A stretch of DNA of 33,171 bases from JAYVYM01 sp046593925 (GCA_046593925.1 JBKJQN010000089.1:1-33171); one strand, 5' to 3'; shown: positions 7,345-17,000, counted from the stretch's first letter. The notes: generated from the sequence alone by a model not told the origin. Numbers and translations: made by a program.

Positions 7345-8244
7345 ATGCGGCTACAGCTGGAGCACGAGCGGGTTCTCACTTTCGACGACGGGTCACCGGT
7401 ACGCGGTGCGTCCGCGCTTGCCCCGCTCGGCAGTGGCTGGCTGGTCGTGCAGGACGACGCCACCTCGGCGGCCTGGCTCAGGGAGGGTGCCGTCCGGCGG
7501 CTGCAGGTGCTGCCCGGCGTCGACGGGCTCGACGAGGCCTCCGGGGACCTCGAGGCGGCCTGCGGCCTGCCCCTGGAGGACGGACCCGGAGCGCTACTGC
7601 TGGGCTCCGGATCCTCCACCCGACATCGACGGGGGGTGCTCGTCCACGGCGGCGCCGAGCCGGCTGTCGAGGTGGGCGGGCTCGGCGGCTTGTACGCGGC
7701 CGTCGCGCAGGCGCTCGAGCTGCCCGAGGCGTCGCTCGACCTGCAGGGCGTCGCTCGAAACGGCGGCGTCCTGCGCTGGTTCCAGCGTGGGAGCGGGGCG
7801 CAGCTGTCGAACGGCAGTGTCGACGTCGACGTGGCCGGGCTCGTCGCTGCGTTGCGCGGGCGCCTCGACCCTGCCGTCGTACCGCTGCGCGCCGCCCGCC
7901 GGTACGACCTCGGCGAGGTCGGCGGCGTGGCACTGGGTGCGACCGACGCGGTAGCGCTGCCCGGCGGCCGTGTGCTGTTGAGTGCGGTGGCGCAGGTGAC
8001 CCCGAACTCCCGGTTCGGCGGCCCGGTCGTCGGCGCTGCCCTCGCCCTGCTGGACGGTGGCGGGCTGGTCGACATCACCGAGCTGCCGCGGGTTGGCGGC
8101 GCCGCGCGTAAGGTGGAGGGGCTCGGGGTTCTGGAGCTGCTGCCCGACGGGGCGCGCCTGCTCGCGGTCGTCGACGCCGACGACCCGCTCGAACCGTCGC
8201 TCGCCCTGACCCTGCGGGCCTGGTGGGACCGCCCGTCGCCGTGA
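7345..8244 (+). CDS. Putative beta-propeller-like protein (possibly DUF6929)
   Basis: This 299-aa protein is rich in short beta strands and Gly/Asp turns: LTFDDGSPVRGASALAPLG, LRAARRYDLGEVGGVALGAT, PGGRVLLSAVAQ, RKVEGLGVLELLPDGARLLAVVDADD. The overall pattern resembles the DUF6929/esterase-like phytase-like propeller group, but I cannot confirm the family by eye. There is no signal peptide. The ATG at 7345 follows a GGCAGGGGGCAGGG stretch that can serve as ribosome-binding site. It is divergent from the ATPase gene and lies about 160 nt before the GGDEF-EAL gene. Confidence 0.6.
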   Translation: MRLQLEHERVLTFDDGSPVRGASALAPLGSGWLVVQDDATSAAWLREGAVRRLQVLPGVDGLDEASGDLEAACGLPLEDGPGALLLGSGSSTRHRRGVLVHGGAEPAVEVGGLGGLYAAVAQALELPEASLDLQGVARNGGVLRWFQRGSGAQLSNGSVDVDVAGLVAALRGRLDPAVVPLRAARRYDLGEVGGVALGATDAVALPGGRVLLSAVAQVTPNSRFGGPVVGAALALLDGGGLVDITELPRVGGAARKVEGLGVLELLPDGARLLAVVDADDPLEPSLALTLRAWWDRPSP

Positions 8245-8404
8245 ATCTTGCGTGTCCTGGACAACGGGCCAGCTGTACCTCGTTCCGTGGCGGGTGCTGA
8301 TGGGCAGATCGACAGCCAAGGGGCCGAACGCAGCGGATCGCTGGGCCGCTCGACGGCTCATGCCTCCAGCGGGGCGTGCCGACGATGTAGAGGTGGCCTG
8401 GACC

Positions 8405-10696
8405 GTGCCTGTGAGCACCCGCGCCGACGCGCGGGCCGCCTCCCTGCGGCGGTTGCACGGTCTGGTGCGCTCCGTCAACGACGACCTCGACCTCGACCGC
8501 ACCCTCGCCACGGTGTGCCGTGGTGTCGTCGAGGGACTGGGCTTCCGTGTCGCCGTCGTCAACCTGACGCTCGCGGACGGCGATCTTCAGGTGGTGGCCT
8601 GCGAGGGTGACGCGGACGCCAGGGCTGCCCTGCTCGGGCAGCGGGGCCGTCGCGCGGAGTGGGACCTTTGGATGGGCCGGTGCACCGTCGTCGGCGACCT
8701 GCTGGTGGACTACTGCCACCCCCACTCCCACGCCGAGAACGACGTGCCGACCTGGGTCCCGGCTGAGCCCGCCCTGGATGTCGAGGGCGCGTGGGATCCC
8801 GAGGACGCCCTGCTCGCACCCCTGCACACCCCGCGGTCGGGCCTGCTCGGCGTGATCAGTGTCGACCTTCCCGTCGACGGGTTGCGACCGGGGCCCGACC
8901 AGCTCGAGCTCTTGGAGATGTACGCCGCCCAGGCCAGCATCGCGCTGGAGAATGCCCAGCTGCACAGCAACTTGAAGGCCCGTGACCGCGACCGCGACCG
9001 GATGCTGGGCCGGCTCTCGGCGGTGGTCGACAGCGCCCCGGTCGGCATCGTCGAGCTCGACCTCGAGGGCCGGGTGCAGCTGTGGAACGCCGCCGCCGAG
9101 CGGATCTTCGGCTGGACGGCAGCCGAGGTGATGGGGGCACGCAACCCGGTGGCCAGCGGCGAGTCGTACGCGGCCCAGCTTCGCGAGCTGCGAGCCGGCG
9201 CGCCGCTGAGTCGCGTCGAGGTGTCACGGCCGCGAAAGGACGGCGCTGCCGTCGATGTCGAGATGACGTCGTGCGCCCTGCGGGATGCGGACGGGCAGGT
9301 CTACGGCTACCTCGGGGTGTACGTGGATGTCACCGACCGCCTGCTGCTCGAGAAGGAGCTGCGTACCGCCGCCTTCACCGACCCGCTGACCGGCCTGGCC
9401 AACCGGGCCCGCTTCACCGCGACCCTCGCGGCGAGCGGTGGGGGCGCCAGCGTCGTGCTGCTCGACCTGGACGGCTTCAAGGCCGTCAACGACACCCTCG
9501 GCCACCCGGCCGGCGACCGGGTTCTGGTCGAGGTGGCGCGCCGCCTGCGGGTGGTCTGCCGCGATGACGACCTGGTCGCCCGGCTCGGGGGCGACGAGTT
9601 CGTCGTGCTGCTCGCCCGGTCGCACCGGGCGCCCGATGCTGAGGCCTCCGCGGAGGCCCTGTCGCGTCGCCTCGTCGAGGTCCTTGCCGAGCCCTTCGAG
9701 GTCGGCGGCCACGTCGTTGCCCTCGGCGCGAGCGTCGGGTTGGCCCACGCCGAACAGCTGGTGGGTGGCGAGGAGGCCGGCGACGCGCTGCTGCGGGACG
9801 CCGACGTCGCCATGTACGCCGCCAAGGCCGCGGGCAAAGGTCGGGCCCGGGTCTTCGAGCCCGAGCTGCGTGAGGCCGTGGTGGAGCGGGTCGACCTCGC
9901 CCACGACCTGCGCCTCGCGCTCGCTGGCGACGAGCTGTTCCTGCGCTGGCAGCCGGTCGCCGAGGTACGCACCGGGCGGGTCGTCGGGCTGGAGGCCGTG
10001 GTGCGCTGGCAGCACCCGCAGCGCGGCGAGCTGCTCCCCGGGGCGTTCCTGGGGCTGGCCGAGGAGATCGGGCTGGTGGTGCCGATCGGCGAGCGGATGC
10101 TCGCGCAGGCCTGCTCCACACTGCGCGGCTGGCAGCGGCTGCCCGGCCAGGAGGGACTCAGCGGGTCTGTCAACCTCTCGGCGGCGCAGCTGCACGCCCC
10201 GGGGGTGGTCGACGGCGTTCGGGAGGTACTACGTGCCTCCGGCATGACGCCATCCACGCTGGTGCTCGAGGTCACCGAGGCCGTCTGGCTCCGCGACGGT
10301 GAGCAGGCCGTCACCGTCCTGCAGCGGCTGCACGAGCTCGGTGTAGGACTGGTCGTCGACGACTTCGGTGCCGGCTCCTCCTCGCTGCCCTACCTCCGGC
10401 GGCTGCCCGTCGACGTCGTCAAGCTCGACCGATCGCTGGTGGCGCACGCCAGCACCGACCCCGAGGCCCTCGCGCTGCTCGGCGCGGTCATAGCACTGAC
10501 CCGCCGGCTCGGCCTGCCCGCCTTGGCGGCGGGCGTCGAGACAACCGGGCAGTGGGACGTGCTGCGACAGCTCGGCTGCCCGCTGGCACAGGGTTCGCTG
10601 ATTGCTGAGCCGCTGTGCGCCAGCCAGGTACCGGCCATGCTCGCGGTGGGCTACCCGGTCGGTGCCTTACCCGGAGCGTCCGGACGAACCGGCTGA
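8405..10696 (+). CDS. GAF-PAS-GGDEF-EAL cyclic-di-GMP protein with degenerate EAL
   Basis: This 763-aa cytoplasmic sensor has a GAF-like domain (about 15-190), a PAS domain (about 205-310, VDSAPVGIVELDLEGRVQLW), GGDEF (about 320-480) and EAL (about 500-755). The GGDEF site is intact (ARLGGDEF) with an RxxD inhibitory I-site (RDDD) five residues upstream, so diguanylate cyclase activity is likely. The EAL part is altered: EAV replaces EAL, and AAGVET replaces the usual AEGVET, losing a Glu generally needed for phosphodiesterase activity, though DDFGAG remains. It may therefore mainly make c-di-GMP. The GTG at 8405 is preferred because GAGGTGG lies 8 nt upstream. The frame is open back to 8252, so an earlier start is possible. 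It is convergent with the lectin-hydrolase gene. Confidence 0.9.
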   Translation: MPVSTRADARAASLRRLHGLVRSVNDDLDLDRTLATVCRGVVEGLGFRVAVVNLTLADGDLQVVACEGDADARAALLGQRGRRAEWDLWMGRCTVVGDLLVDYCHPHSHAENDVPTWVPAEPALDVEGAWDPEDALLAPLHTPRSGLLGVISVDLPVDGLRPGPDQLELLEMYAAQASIALENAQLHSNLKARDRDRDRMLGRLSAVVDSAPVGIVELDLEGRVQLWNAAAERIFGWTAAEVMGARNPVASGESYAAQLRELRAGAPLSRVEVSRPRKDGAAVDVEMTSCALRDADGQVYGYLGVYVDVTDRLLLEKELRTAAFTDPLTGLANRARFTATLAASGGGASVVLLDLDGFKAVNDTLGHPAGDRVLVEVARRLRVVCRDDDLVARLGGDEFVVLLARSHRAPDAEASAEALSRRLVEVLAEPFEVGGHVVALGASVGLAHAEQLVGGEEAGDALLRDADVAMYAAKAAGKGRARVFEPELREAVVERVDLAHDLRLALAGDELFLRWQPVAEVRTGRVVGLEAVVRWQHPQRGELLPGAFLGLAEEIGLVVPIGERMLAQACSTLRGWQRLPGQEGLSGSVNLSAAQLHAPGVVDGVREVLRASGMTPSTLVLEVTEAVWLRDGEQAVTVLQRLHELGVGLVVDDFGAGSSSLPYLRRLPVDVVKLDRSLVAHASTDPEALALLGAVIALTRRLGLPALAAGVETTGQWDVLRQLGCPLAQGSLIAEPLCASQVPAMLAVGYPVGALPGASGRTG

Positions 10697-10732
10697 GCCG
10701 GCGCCGGCGCCGACGTCGGCGGTGCGGTGCGG

Positions 10733-11542
10733 TCAGGCGACCCGGCGGGCGCCGACGAAGTTGCCGTACATGCCGACCGGGTCGAAGCGCACCACCGACT
10801 GGCTGTTGGGGCTGCTGATCACCGTGCCGTTACCGATGTAGATGCCGACGTGGCCGGGCCCGCTGTAGGAGAAGATCAGGTCGCCCGGGATCAGCGCGCC
10901 GCCGCTGATCGGGATCCCGTAGCCGTACTGCGCCGCCGCATTGTGTGGCAGGCCGACACCGACGGAGGCGTACGCCGCCATCGTCAGTCCCGAGCAGTCG
11001 TAGGCGCTGGGTCCCGCGGCTCCGTAGACGTAGGGCTTGCCGAGCTGGCCTCGAGCGAAGGCGACGGCGAGGGAGCTGGCGAGGCGGGAGACGCCGCCGG
11101 CGGTGTAGGTGTTCCAGACGGCAGCCCCGCCTGCGTAGGTGACGATGTTGCCGTCGCTCTGCGCCAGCAGTGTGGTGGCGCCGCGCCCCGCGGTGCCCGT
11201 GTACCAGACGGGTGACCCTCCGGCGGTGTACAGCACGAGGTTCCCGTCGGTCTGGCTGATCAGCTTGGTGCCACCGCGGCCGGCCGTGCCGGCCGTCCAC
11301 AGGGCGCGGCCGCCGCCGTACTCGACGACGTTTCCGTCGGTCTGCATGCACAGCTGGAAGGCTCCGCCCGGGCTGGTCAGGCACTGGTCGGAGACCAGGC
11401 CGGCACCGGGGGCAAGGGATGAGCCGATGGACGTGACGGCCGCGGCCTCGGGGACCTGGACGGACTGCGTCAGGGCGGTGAACGTGCTGGTGGCGATCAC
11501 GGCTGCCAGCACGCCGGTATGGCGCTTACGGAGCTTGGGCAC
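10733..11542 (-). CDS. Secreted bulb-lectin-like and NlpC/P60 peptidoglycan hydrolase
   Basis: This 269-aa exported protein starts with a Sec signal peptide (KLRKRHTGVLAAVIA, hydrophobic core, AAA cleavage zone near residue 33). Residues about 38-150 carry three B-lectin-type repeats built on QTDGN(L/V)V.Y (QTDGNVVEYGGG, QTDGNLVLYTAGG, QSDGNIVTYAGG), a mannose or cell-envelope binding fold. Residues about 155-269 form an NlpC/P60 domain with catalytic Cys in AYDCSGL and His in GPGHVGIYIG. It probably cleaves peptide crosslinks in peptidoglycan. The GTG start has GGAGG 4 nt upstream. It lies between two c-di-GMP genes and is divergent from the H-NOX gene. Confidence 0.88.
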   Translation of the reverse strand: MPKLRKRHTGVLAAVIATSTFTALTQSVQVPEAAAVTSIGSSLAPGAGLVSDQCLTSPGGAFQLCMQTDGNVVEYGGGRALWTAGTAGRGGTKLISQTDGNLVLYTAGGSPVWYTGTAGRGATTLLAQSDGNIVTYAGGAAVWNTYTAGGVSRLASSLAVAFARGQLGKPYVYGAAGPSAYDCSGLTMAAYASVGVGLPHNAAAQYGYGIPISGGALIPGDLIFSYSGPGHVGIYIGNGTVISSPNSQSVVRFDPVGMYGNFVGARRVA

Positions 11543-12065
11543 TGGTCCTCCATGGGTCCCGGCGCGCGACGGGGCGCGGGTTGCGGGGCAACGTAGGCGC
11601 AGCGCGGGCTGGAACGCGATTCGGACACTGATCACATCGGTATCACGAGCCGATCCCGGACCCGATTCAGGTGTGTTCTTCATCACACCCGAGCCGGGCT
11701 GACGGTGGTGCGCTGCCCGCCTGCCCGACAACTGTCACAGCAGTTCAGAGGCTTTATCCGCAGCAGACATCGATGACCGTAGACGGCCACCGTCCATGGC
11801 CACATCTCGAGCGGTCGTGACCAGGGCCGAAAAATGCGGAGCCGGCCGCAGCCGGGACCCGCGGGCCGTCCGGGTCAGCAACTCGAGCCGCTATCCGGCC
11901 GACCGGCAAGCACGACACCCACACGGGGACGTGAGCCCGCGTTTCCGGATGATGTCCGGGCCAACCTCGAGGGGCGCTGACAGTCGCCGACGTTGCCGCG
12001 GTTGGCGCTCAAGGGCCCGGGCGCGGCGTCGATGCCTACCTGGGGGGCGACGAAGGGACGGGCTG
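11543..12065. other. Long divergent intergenic region, no gene seen
   Basis: About 520 nt separate the divergent lectin-hydrolase and H-NOX genes. An open frame runs in phase ahead of the H-NOX start, but it is Arg-rich and not protein-like. I searched by eye for a ydaO-type c-di-AMP riboswitch ahead of the hydrolase and saw none. The only clear structure is the inverted repeat at 11670-11689. Confidence 0.6.
11670..11689. repeat. Perfect inverted repeat GGTGTG-N8-CACACC
   Basis: Two 6-bp arms flank an 8-nt spacer, about 130 nt before the hydrolase start and 375 nt before the H-NOX start. The size and symmetry suit a dimeric regulator operator, but no family can be named. Confidence 0.45.
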
Positions 12066-12629
12066 GTGAAGGGTGTGGTCTTCAACATCCTTGAGGACGT
12101 GGTGACCGCGGAGTCGGGCGAGCACGGGTGGGATGACCTGCTCGACCGGGCAGGGGTCGACGCCGGCTACACGGCCATCGGCAACTATGCGGATGCCGAG
12201 TTCGTACGGCTGCTGCACGCCCGGGCCAGCGGCACGGCCACCGACCCGGACGCTGAGCTGCGCCGTTTCGGGCTCGCCGGGATGCGGCGGCTGGTCGAGC
12301 TGTACCCCGACTTCTTCACTCCGCACCTGACGACCATCCCCTTCCTGCTCACCCTCAACGACATCATTCACCCGGCGGTGCGCTGTCTCTACCCCGGCGC
12401 AGACGTACCCGTCTTCGACTTCGCCCCGGTGCCGCGTCGGCCAGATGGCGGGCTGGTGGTCGGCTACCGGTCACGGCGTCGGCTCTGCCACCTCGCGGCG
12501 GGCTTCATCGAGGGGGTGGCCTCGCACTACGGCGAGCAGGTCGTCCTGGGCCACGAGCAGTGCATGCATCACGGAGCCCCGGAGTGCGTGATCGTGTGCG
12601 CATTCAGTCGTGTCGACGTCGGTGGGTGA
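12066..12629 (+). CDS. H-NOX haem nitric-oxide sensor
   Basis: This 187-aa protein is a stand-alone haem NO/oxygen-binding domain. It starts with the family's MKG (VKGVVFNILEDVV). It has the proximal haem-ligand His at residue 102 in LNDIIHPAV and the haem-propionate motif YxSxR as Y134-R-S136-R-R138. The position equal to Tyr140 of the Thermoanaerobacter protein, needed for stable O2 binding, is Leu143 here, which predicts an NO-selective sensor. GFIEGVASHYGE and a Cys-containing C-terminal strand complete the fold. The GTG start has GAAGGGA 7 nt upstream. It overlaps the next gene, a GGDEF-EAL protein, by 20 nt. H-NOX proteins paired with such enzymes change c-di-GMP turnover when NO binds. 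Confidence 0.92.
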   Translation: MKGVVFNILEDVVTAESGEHGWDDLLDRAGVDAGYTAIGNYADAEFVRLLHARASGTATDPDAELRRFGLAGMRRLVELYPDFFTPHLTTIPFLLTLNDIIHPAVRCLYPGADVPVFDFAPVPRRPDGGLVVGYRSRRRLCHLAAGFIEGVASHYGEQVVLGHEQCMHHGAPECVIVCAFSRVDVGG

Positions 12630-14079
12630 ACCCGCGGGCGGGTGCCCGGACTGCGCGCGGATGCGGGCCCGCGTCGCCCGGGAGCACCGTGCCCGGCTGG
12701 AGGCCGAGACGATCGCAGAGCGGTATGCCCGGGACGCCCTCCACGACCCGCTGACCGGGCTGGCTAACCGCGGGCTGCTGCTCGACCGGCTCGAGTTCGC
12801 CTTGGCCCGAGCTGGGCGGTCGGGTGGCCGGGTCGGGGTGCTCTTCCTGGACCTGGACGGCTTCAAGACGATCAACGACGACCACGGGCACGGTGTGGGT
12901 GACCGGCTGCTGGTGGAGGTGGCCAACCGGCTCAAGGGCGTGGTCCGCTCGTCCGACCTGGTGGCTCGCCTGGGCGGCGATGAGTTCGTGCTGCTGTGCG
13001 AGGACGCCGACGACGAGGTCGAGCTCACCGAGCTGGCGGCGCGCGTCGCGACCGCGGCCGCCGCGCCCTGGGTGCTCGGCGGCCAGCCGGTCTCGGTCAC
13101 GACCAGCGTCGGCGTCCGGCTCGCCGTCGGCGGCGAGCGAGCCGACGTGGTCCTGCGCGACGCCGACACCGCCATGTACGCGGCCAAGACCTCCGGCGGC
13201 TCGCGATGGGTGGTCTTCGACCGGGTGATCGGTACCCGTGCGGTGGCCCGGGCGGAGCTGGAGGCGGACCTGCGGCAGGCCCTGGCGCTGGCGCAGTTCA
13301 CCGTCTGCTACCAGCCAGTGCTCAATCTCGAGACGGGCCAGGTGACCGGCGCCGAGGCCCTGGTGCGGTGGCGGCACCCGTCGAGGGGCCTGGTCATGCC
13401 GGACGAGTTCATCCTGGTTGCCGAGGAGAGCGGCCTGATCAGAGTGCTGGGCGCCCAGGTACTGCAGATGGCCTGCCGGCAGGCGGTCGCCTGGGGCTTT
13501 TCGCAGACAGGTCGCGTGATGCACGTCAACACGACGGCGATCGAGCTTTCCGCGCATGGTTTCCCGGCTGCCGTCGCCACCACGCTGCTGACCGCTGGTC
13601 TGCCGTCCAGCAACCTCTGCCTCGAGATCACCGAGCGGCAGCTCGTGGACGAGCACCCCCTGGTCCAGAGCAACCTCGCGGAGCTGCGGCGCACCGGTGT
13701 AGCGCTGGCGATCGACGACTTCGGCACCGAGTTTGCCTCCTTCAGCTACCTGCGCCGACTGCCCGTCGACGTGCTGAAGATCGACCGGTCCTTCGTCACG
13801 CACGTCGCGGAGACGGACCGGGACGCCGCCGTGGTCGCGGGCATCGTCGCCATGGCCCGCGCTCTGGGCATCCGGACCGTGGCCGAGGGGGTCGAGACGG
13901 CAGAACAGGCCGGCGTCCTGCTCGGGGCCGGCGTCGACGAGGCGCAGGGCTGGCTGTTCGGGCGACCGTGCGGACCGGACGACTGGGACCCGGCCTGGCT
14001 CGAGCCGTGCGCAGCGGGCGGTGACGCGCAGGTGCCCCGGACACGATCGTCCGGGGCACCTGCGCTTGCGCGGCCCTAG
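12610..14079 (+). CDS. GGDEF-EAL cyclic-di-GMP enzyme, H-NOX partner
   Basis: This 489-aa protein has a short N-terminal region (Cys pair in GCPDCARMRARV, then a helix), a GGDEF domain (about 40-200) and an EAL domain (about 215-460), with no other sensor domain. The cyclase site ARLGGDEF is intact, with I-site RSSD five residues upstream. The EAL domain keeps EALVRW, the DDFG Asp pair (as DDFGTE, where most have DDFGTG) and AEGVET, so phosphodiesterase activity is also possible. It overlaps the H-NOX gene by 20 nt, so translation is probably coupled and the protein should take its input from H-NOX. The GTG at 12610 is used; a GTG at 12622 is possible. Its last codons form a strong hairpin. 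Confidence 0.92.
   Translation: MSTSVGEPAGGCPDCARMRARVAREHRARLEAETIAERYARDALHDPLTGLANRGLLLDRLEFALARAGRSGGRVGVLFLDLDGFKTINDDHGHGVGDRLLVEVANRLKGVVRSSDLVARLGGDEFVLLCEDADDEVELTELAARVATAAAAPWVLGGQPVSVTTSVGVRLAVGGERADVVLRDADTAMYAAKTSGGSRWVVFDRVIGTRAVARAELEADLRQALALAQFTVCYQPVLNLETGQVTGAEALVRWRHPSRGLVMPDEFILVAEESGLIRVLGAQVLQMACRQAVAWGFSQTGRVMHVNTTAIELSAHGFPAAVATTLLTAGLPSSNLCLEITERQLVDEHPLVQSNLAELRRTGVALAIDDFGTEFASFSYLRRLPVDVLKIDRSFVTHVAETDRDAAVVAGIVAMARALGIRTVAEGVETAEQAGVLLGAGVDEAQGWLFGRPCGPDDWDPAWLEPCAAGGDAQVPRTRSSGAPALARP
14026..14065. terminator. Strong bidirectional hairpin between convergent genes
   Basis: Two perfectly complementary 17-nt arms (14026-14042 and 14049-14065) enclose a 6-nt loop. 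The hairpin lies within the last codons of the GGDEF-EAL gene and just past the peroxidase stop on the other strand. There is no T tract, as is common for actinobacterial terminators. It can serve both convergent transcripts. Confidence 0.85.
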
Positions 14080-14080
14080 G

Positions 14081-17000
14081 TCAGAGGCCGGTCGTGAACG
14101 TCCACACCGTCTGGGCGAGTGGGGCGCCCGCCGAGTCCCTGATGGGTGTGGCCGTGCCACCGACGAGCACCCGGAACAGCTTGCCCGCGGGAAGCGTGGC
14201 GTTCGGGTTCAGCACGGCGATCCCCGTCACCGGGTCGTAGGTCACGACCGCGGTGAAGAAGTTGCCGTTCGAGACCCGCTGAAGCCGCACCGTCGCCGTG
14301 CTGACACCCGTGACCAGCTCGCTGAAGGTCATCGAGATGTTGCCGGCCCTGGGTACTCCGACGGCACCGGCGGCCGGGGTGAGCGCGGTGACGGTCGGGG
14401 GCGCGTTGCCCGCTCCGGTCGTGAAGCTCCACGTGGCGGTGACCGACTGGCCGGCCCCGTCGACGATGCCGGGCAGCAGCCTGGCCGTGTACGTCGTGTT
14501 GGCGGTCAGGTTGTTGGTCGGGTTCAGCGTCGCCACCTGGGTGGTGGCGTCGTACGTGACCGTGCGGCCGACGAGGGCCCCGTTGGCCGCGCTGCCGAGG
14601 CGCAGCGTGAACCGTGGCCCGGTGACGCCGGTGACGGGCGCACTGAACGTCGCCGTGATGTTGCCGACCGGGTCGACGCCGGTGGCGCCGGTGGCCGGTG
14701 AGAGCGTCACCGCCGTACCGGCCGGTGCGACCGGGGTCACCGTGTTCGACGCGTCGGACAGCGCCCCTGCACCTAACTCGTTCACTGCGCGCACCTGGAA
14801 GGTGTACGCGGCGCCGTTGGTCAGGCCCGTCACGGGTGTGCTGGCCGCCGTGATCGACGCGGTGACGGGCGCGGGCACGAGCGCCCCCGGGGTCGTCGAC
14901 CCGCTGACGACCTCGTACCGCAGCAGCGGGCTGCTGCCCGCGGGCTGGACCAGTGGCGTCCAGCTCACGGTGGCCGAGGCGTTTCCGGCCACCGCAGTCG
15001 GGGTGGCCATCGTGGCCGGGAGTGCGAGGGTCAGGGTCTGGTCGGAGAACTGCAGCTTCTCGACGTTGCGCACCGTGTCGATGCCGTCGGTGGCTGCGCC
15101 ACGGGCGTGGCTGACGGTCAGGCCGTCCGCCGTCGTGACGATGTCGTACTCGGCGCGGGCACCCGAGAACAGGGCCGTGTCGATGCCGGTGTCGGCGGTA
15201 GGCGTGAGCACCTCGCGGACCGCGACGATGTTGCCGGGGTTGACCTTGCCCGCGAAGACGTCCTGCTGGAGCGTCGGCCCGGTGAGGTTGCCGGCGCCGT
15301 CGCGCAGGTACTGGCTGGTCATGGCGCTCTGCCCGGGGCCCTCGACGGAGGCGGAGCCGATCTCGGTGGCCGGGTTGCTCGCGTCCCGCACGCTGAGCCG
15401 GACGCTGAGGTAGCGGTCACCGTCGATGATGTCGTTGGCGCCGCGACCTTCGATCAGGTCGCTGCCGGCGCCGCCGAGCAGGATGTTGCCGGCGCCCCAC
15501 ACATTCGGGCCGGTGAGGATCGGGCAGTTCTTGGATGCCGACTGCGCGACCACGGTGGCCAGCGGGACGTCCAGCGGCGGCACCAGGGCGTCGAGGCCGG
15601 AGATCCGGTCCAGACCCGCCTGGTCGAGCACGTCGCAGCCGATGAATCCGGCTCCGCCGACCTGCGACGGGACGAGGGCGTCGCCGCGCAGGGTGTCGTC
15701 GAACTTCCAGCCGGACAGCGCCTCGACCTCGTTGAACTTGTCGCGGACACCGACCTGAAGGGTGCCCAGCGGCGGGATCGGGAGTGCGAGGTCCATGTCC
15801 TGTGCCTGCGGCTCGCCCTGGCCGATCTCCCAGTCGAAGCCCGAGGCGCCGGCGACCTTCTCGATGCCGGAGCCACCGAGACCGATGTCGTCGCCGCCCT
15901 CCATGTCGTAGTCGTCGTCGCCGCCCTGGCCGATCAGGATGTCGGAGCCGGGCAGTTGCGAGTCGTCCAGGAAGAACAAGTTGCCGCTGTCACCGAACGC
16001 GGCGTCCAGGCTCTGGCCGAGGTAGACGAAGTCGTCCCCGGCGCCGGCGAAGGTCGTGTTGGCGTTGGCCCCGCCGTTGGTGAAGTCCTTGCCCTCACCG
16101 GCCATGATGATGTCCAGGCCCGGACCGGCGTCGATCGCGTCGTTGCCGGGGCCGCCCTTCGGGACGTCGTCGCCGGCGAGGTCGGTGATGATGTCGTCAC
16201 CTTCGCCGCCGAGCGCGACGTCGGCTCCGCCGCCGCCCTCGATGACGTCGTTGCCGAGGCCACCCCAGAACGTGTCGTTGTCGTTGCCACCGCGGATACG
16301 GTCCACGCCGGGCGTGCCGTTGTAGACGCTCTGCCCGTTGATCCCGGGCTTGTCGACGCTGTTGACAGCGCGGTACTGGATGGTGCCGTCCGGCTGGCGC
16401 AGGAGCAGGGCCGTCTCGTCGCAGGCTGTCGACGGGTCGTTGGCCACCGTGTTGCCGAAGCTGGTGAAGCCGGCGGGAGTGCCGTTCAGGTTGGCCAGCT
16501 GGAACTTGCAGTCGGCTGTGGCGAACGCGTCAGCCTTGAGCGTGTTGACGTCGGTGTTGCGTGACATCAGCTCGGCGAACGAGTTGCCCTCCAGCTGCGT
16601 GCGCAGGTTCATCCCCGGCGTACGGGCCAGGTAGTACAGCCGGTCGCCGTTCTGCAGGTCGGTCAGCTGGTTCTCGAACACGTAGTTGAACGTGGTGCCC
16701 AAGAGGCCTCCGAACGGCGTGGTCCTCTCGGCCAGGCCGCCCATCCAGAGGTCGATATTGTCGATGCCCGTGATCGACGTGGTGCCGGTGTTCGCCCAGA
16801 CGCCGGTGCTGTTCATGAACGACGCCTGGTCAAGGGGCACGTTCACGTCGCCCAGGACCGGGTTGGCGAGGTCCCTGGCAGCAGCCCGCTTCGCGGCCAG
16901 CGTCGTGGCTCCGGTGACGGTCGGGTGCTTGCCGTACGCGGCCACGAAGTTGACCAGCGACTCGGGGTGCTTGATGTTCTCACCGAAGTCGACCCAGCTC

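Noticed and set aside
11543..11820. Possible ydaO-type c-di-AMP riboswitch before the NlpC/P60 gene
   Set aside because: Such elements precede many actinobacterial wall hydrolases, but I could not find the conserved core in this region.
15107..16564. A 485-aa plus-strand open frame
   Set aside because: Antisense shadow of the RTX region; the RTX nonapeptides on the minus strand are unmistakable.
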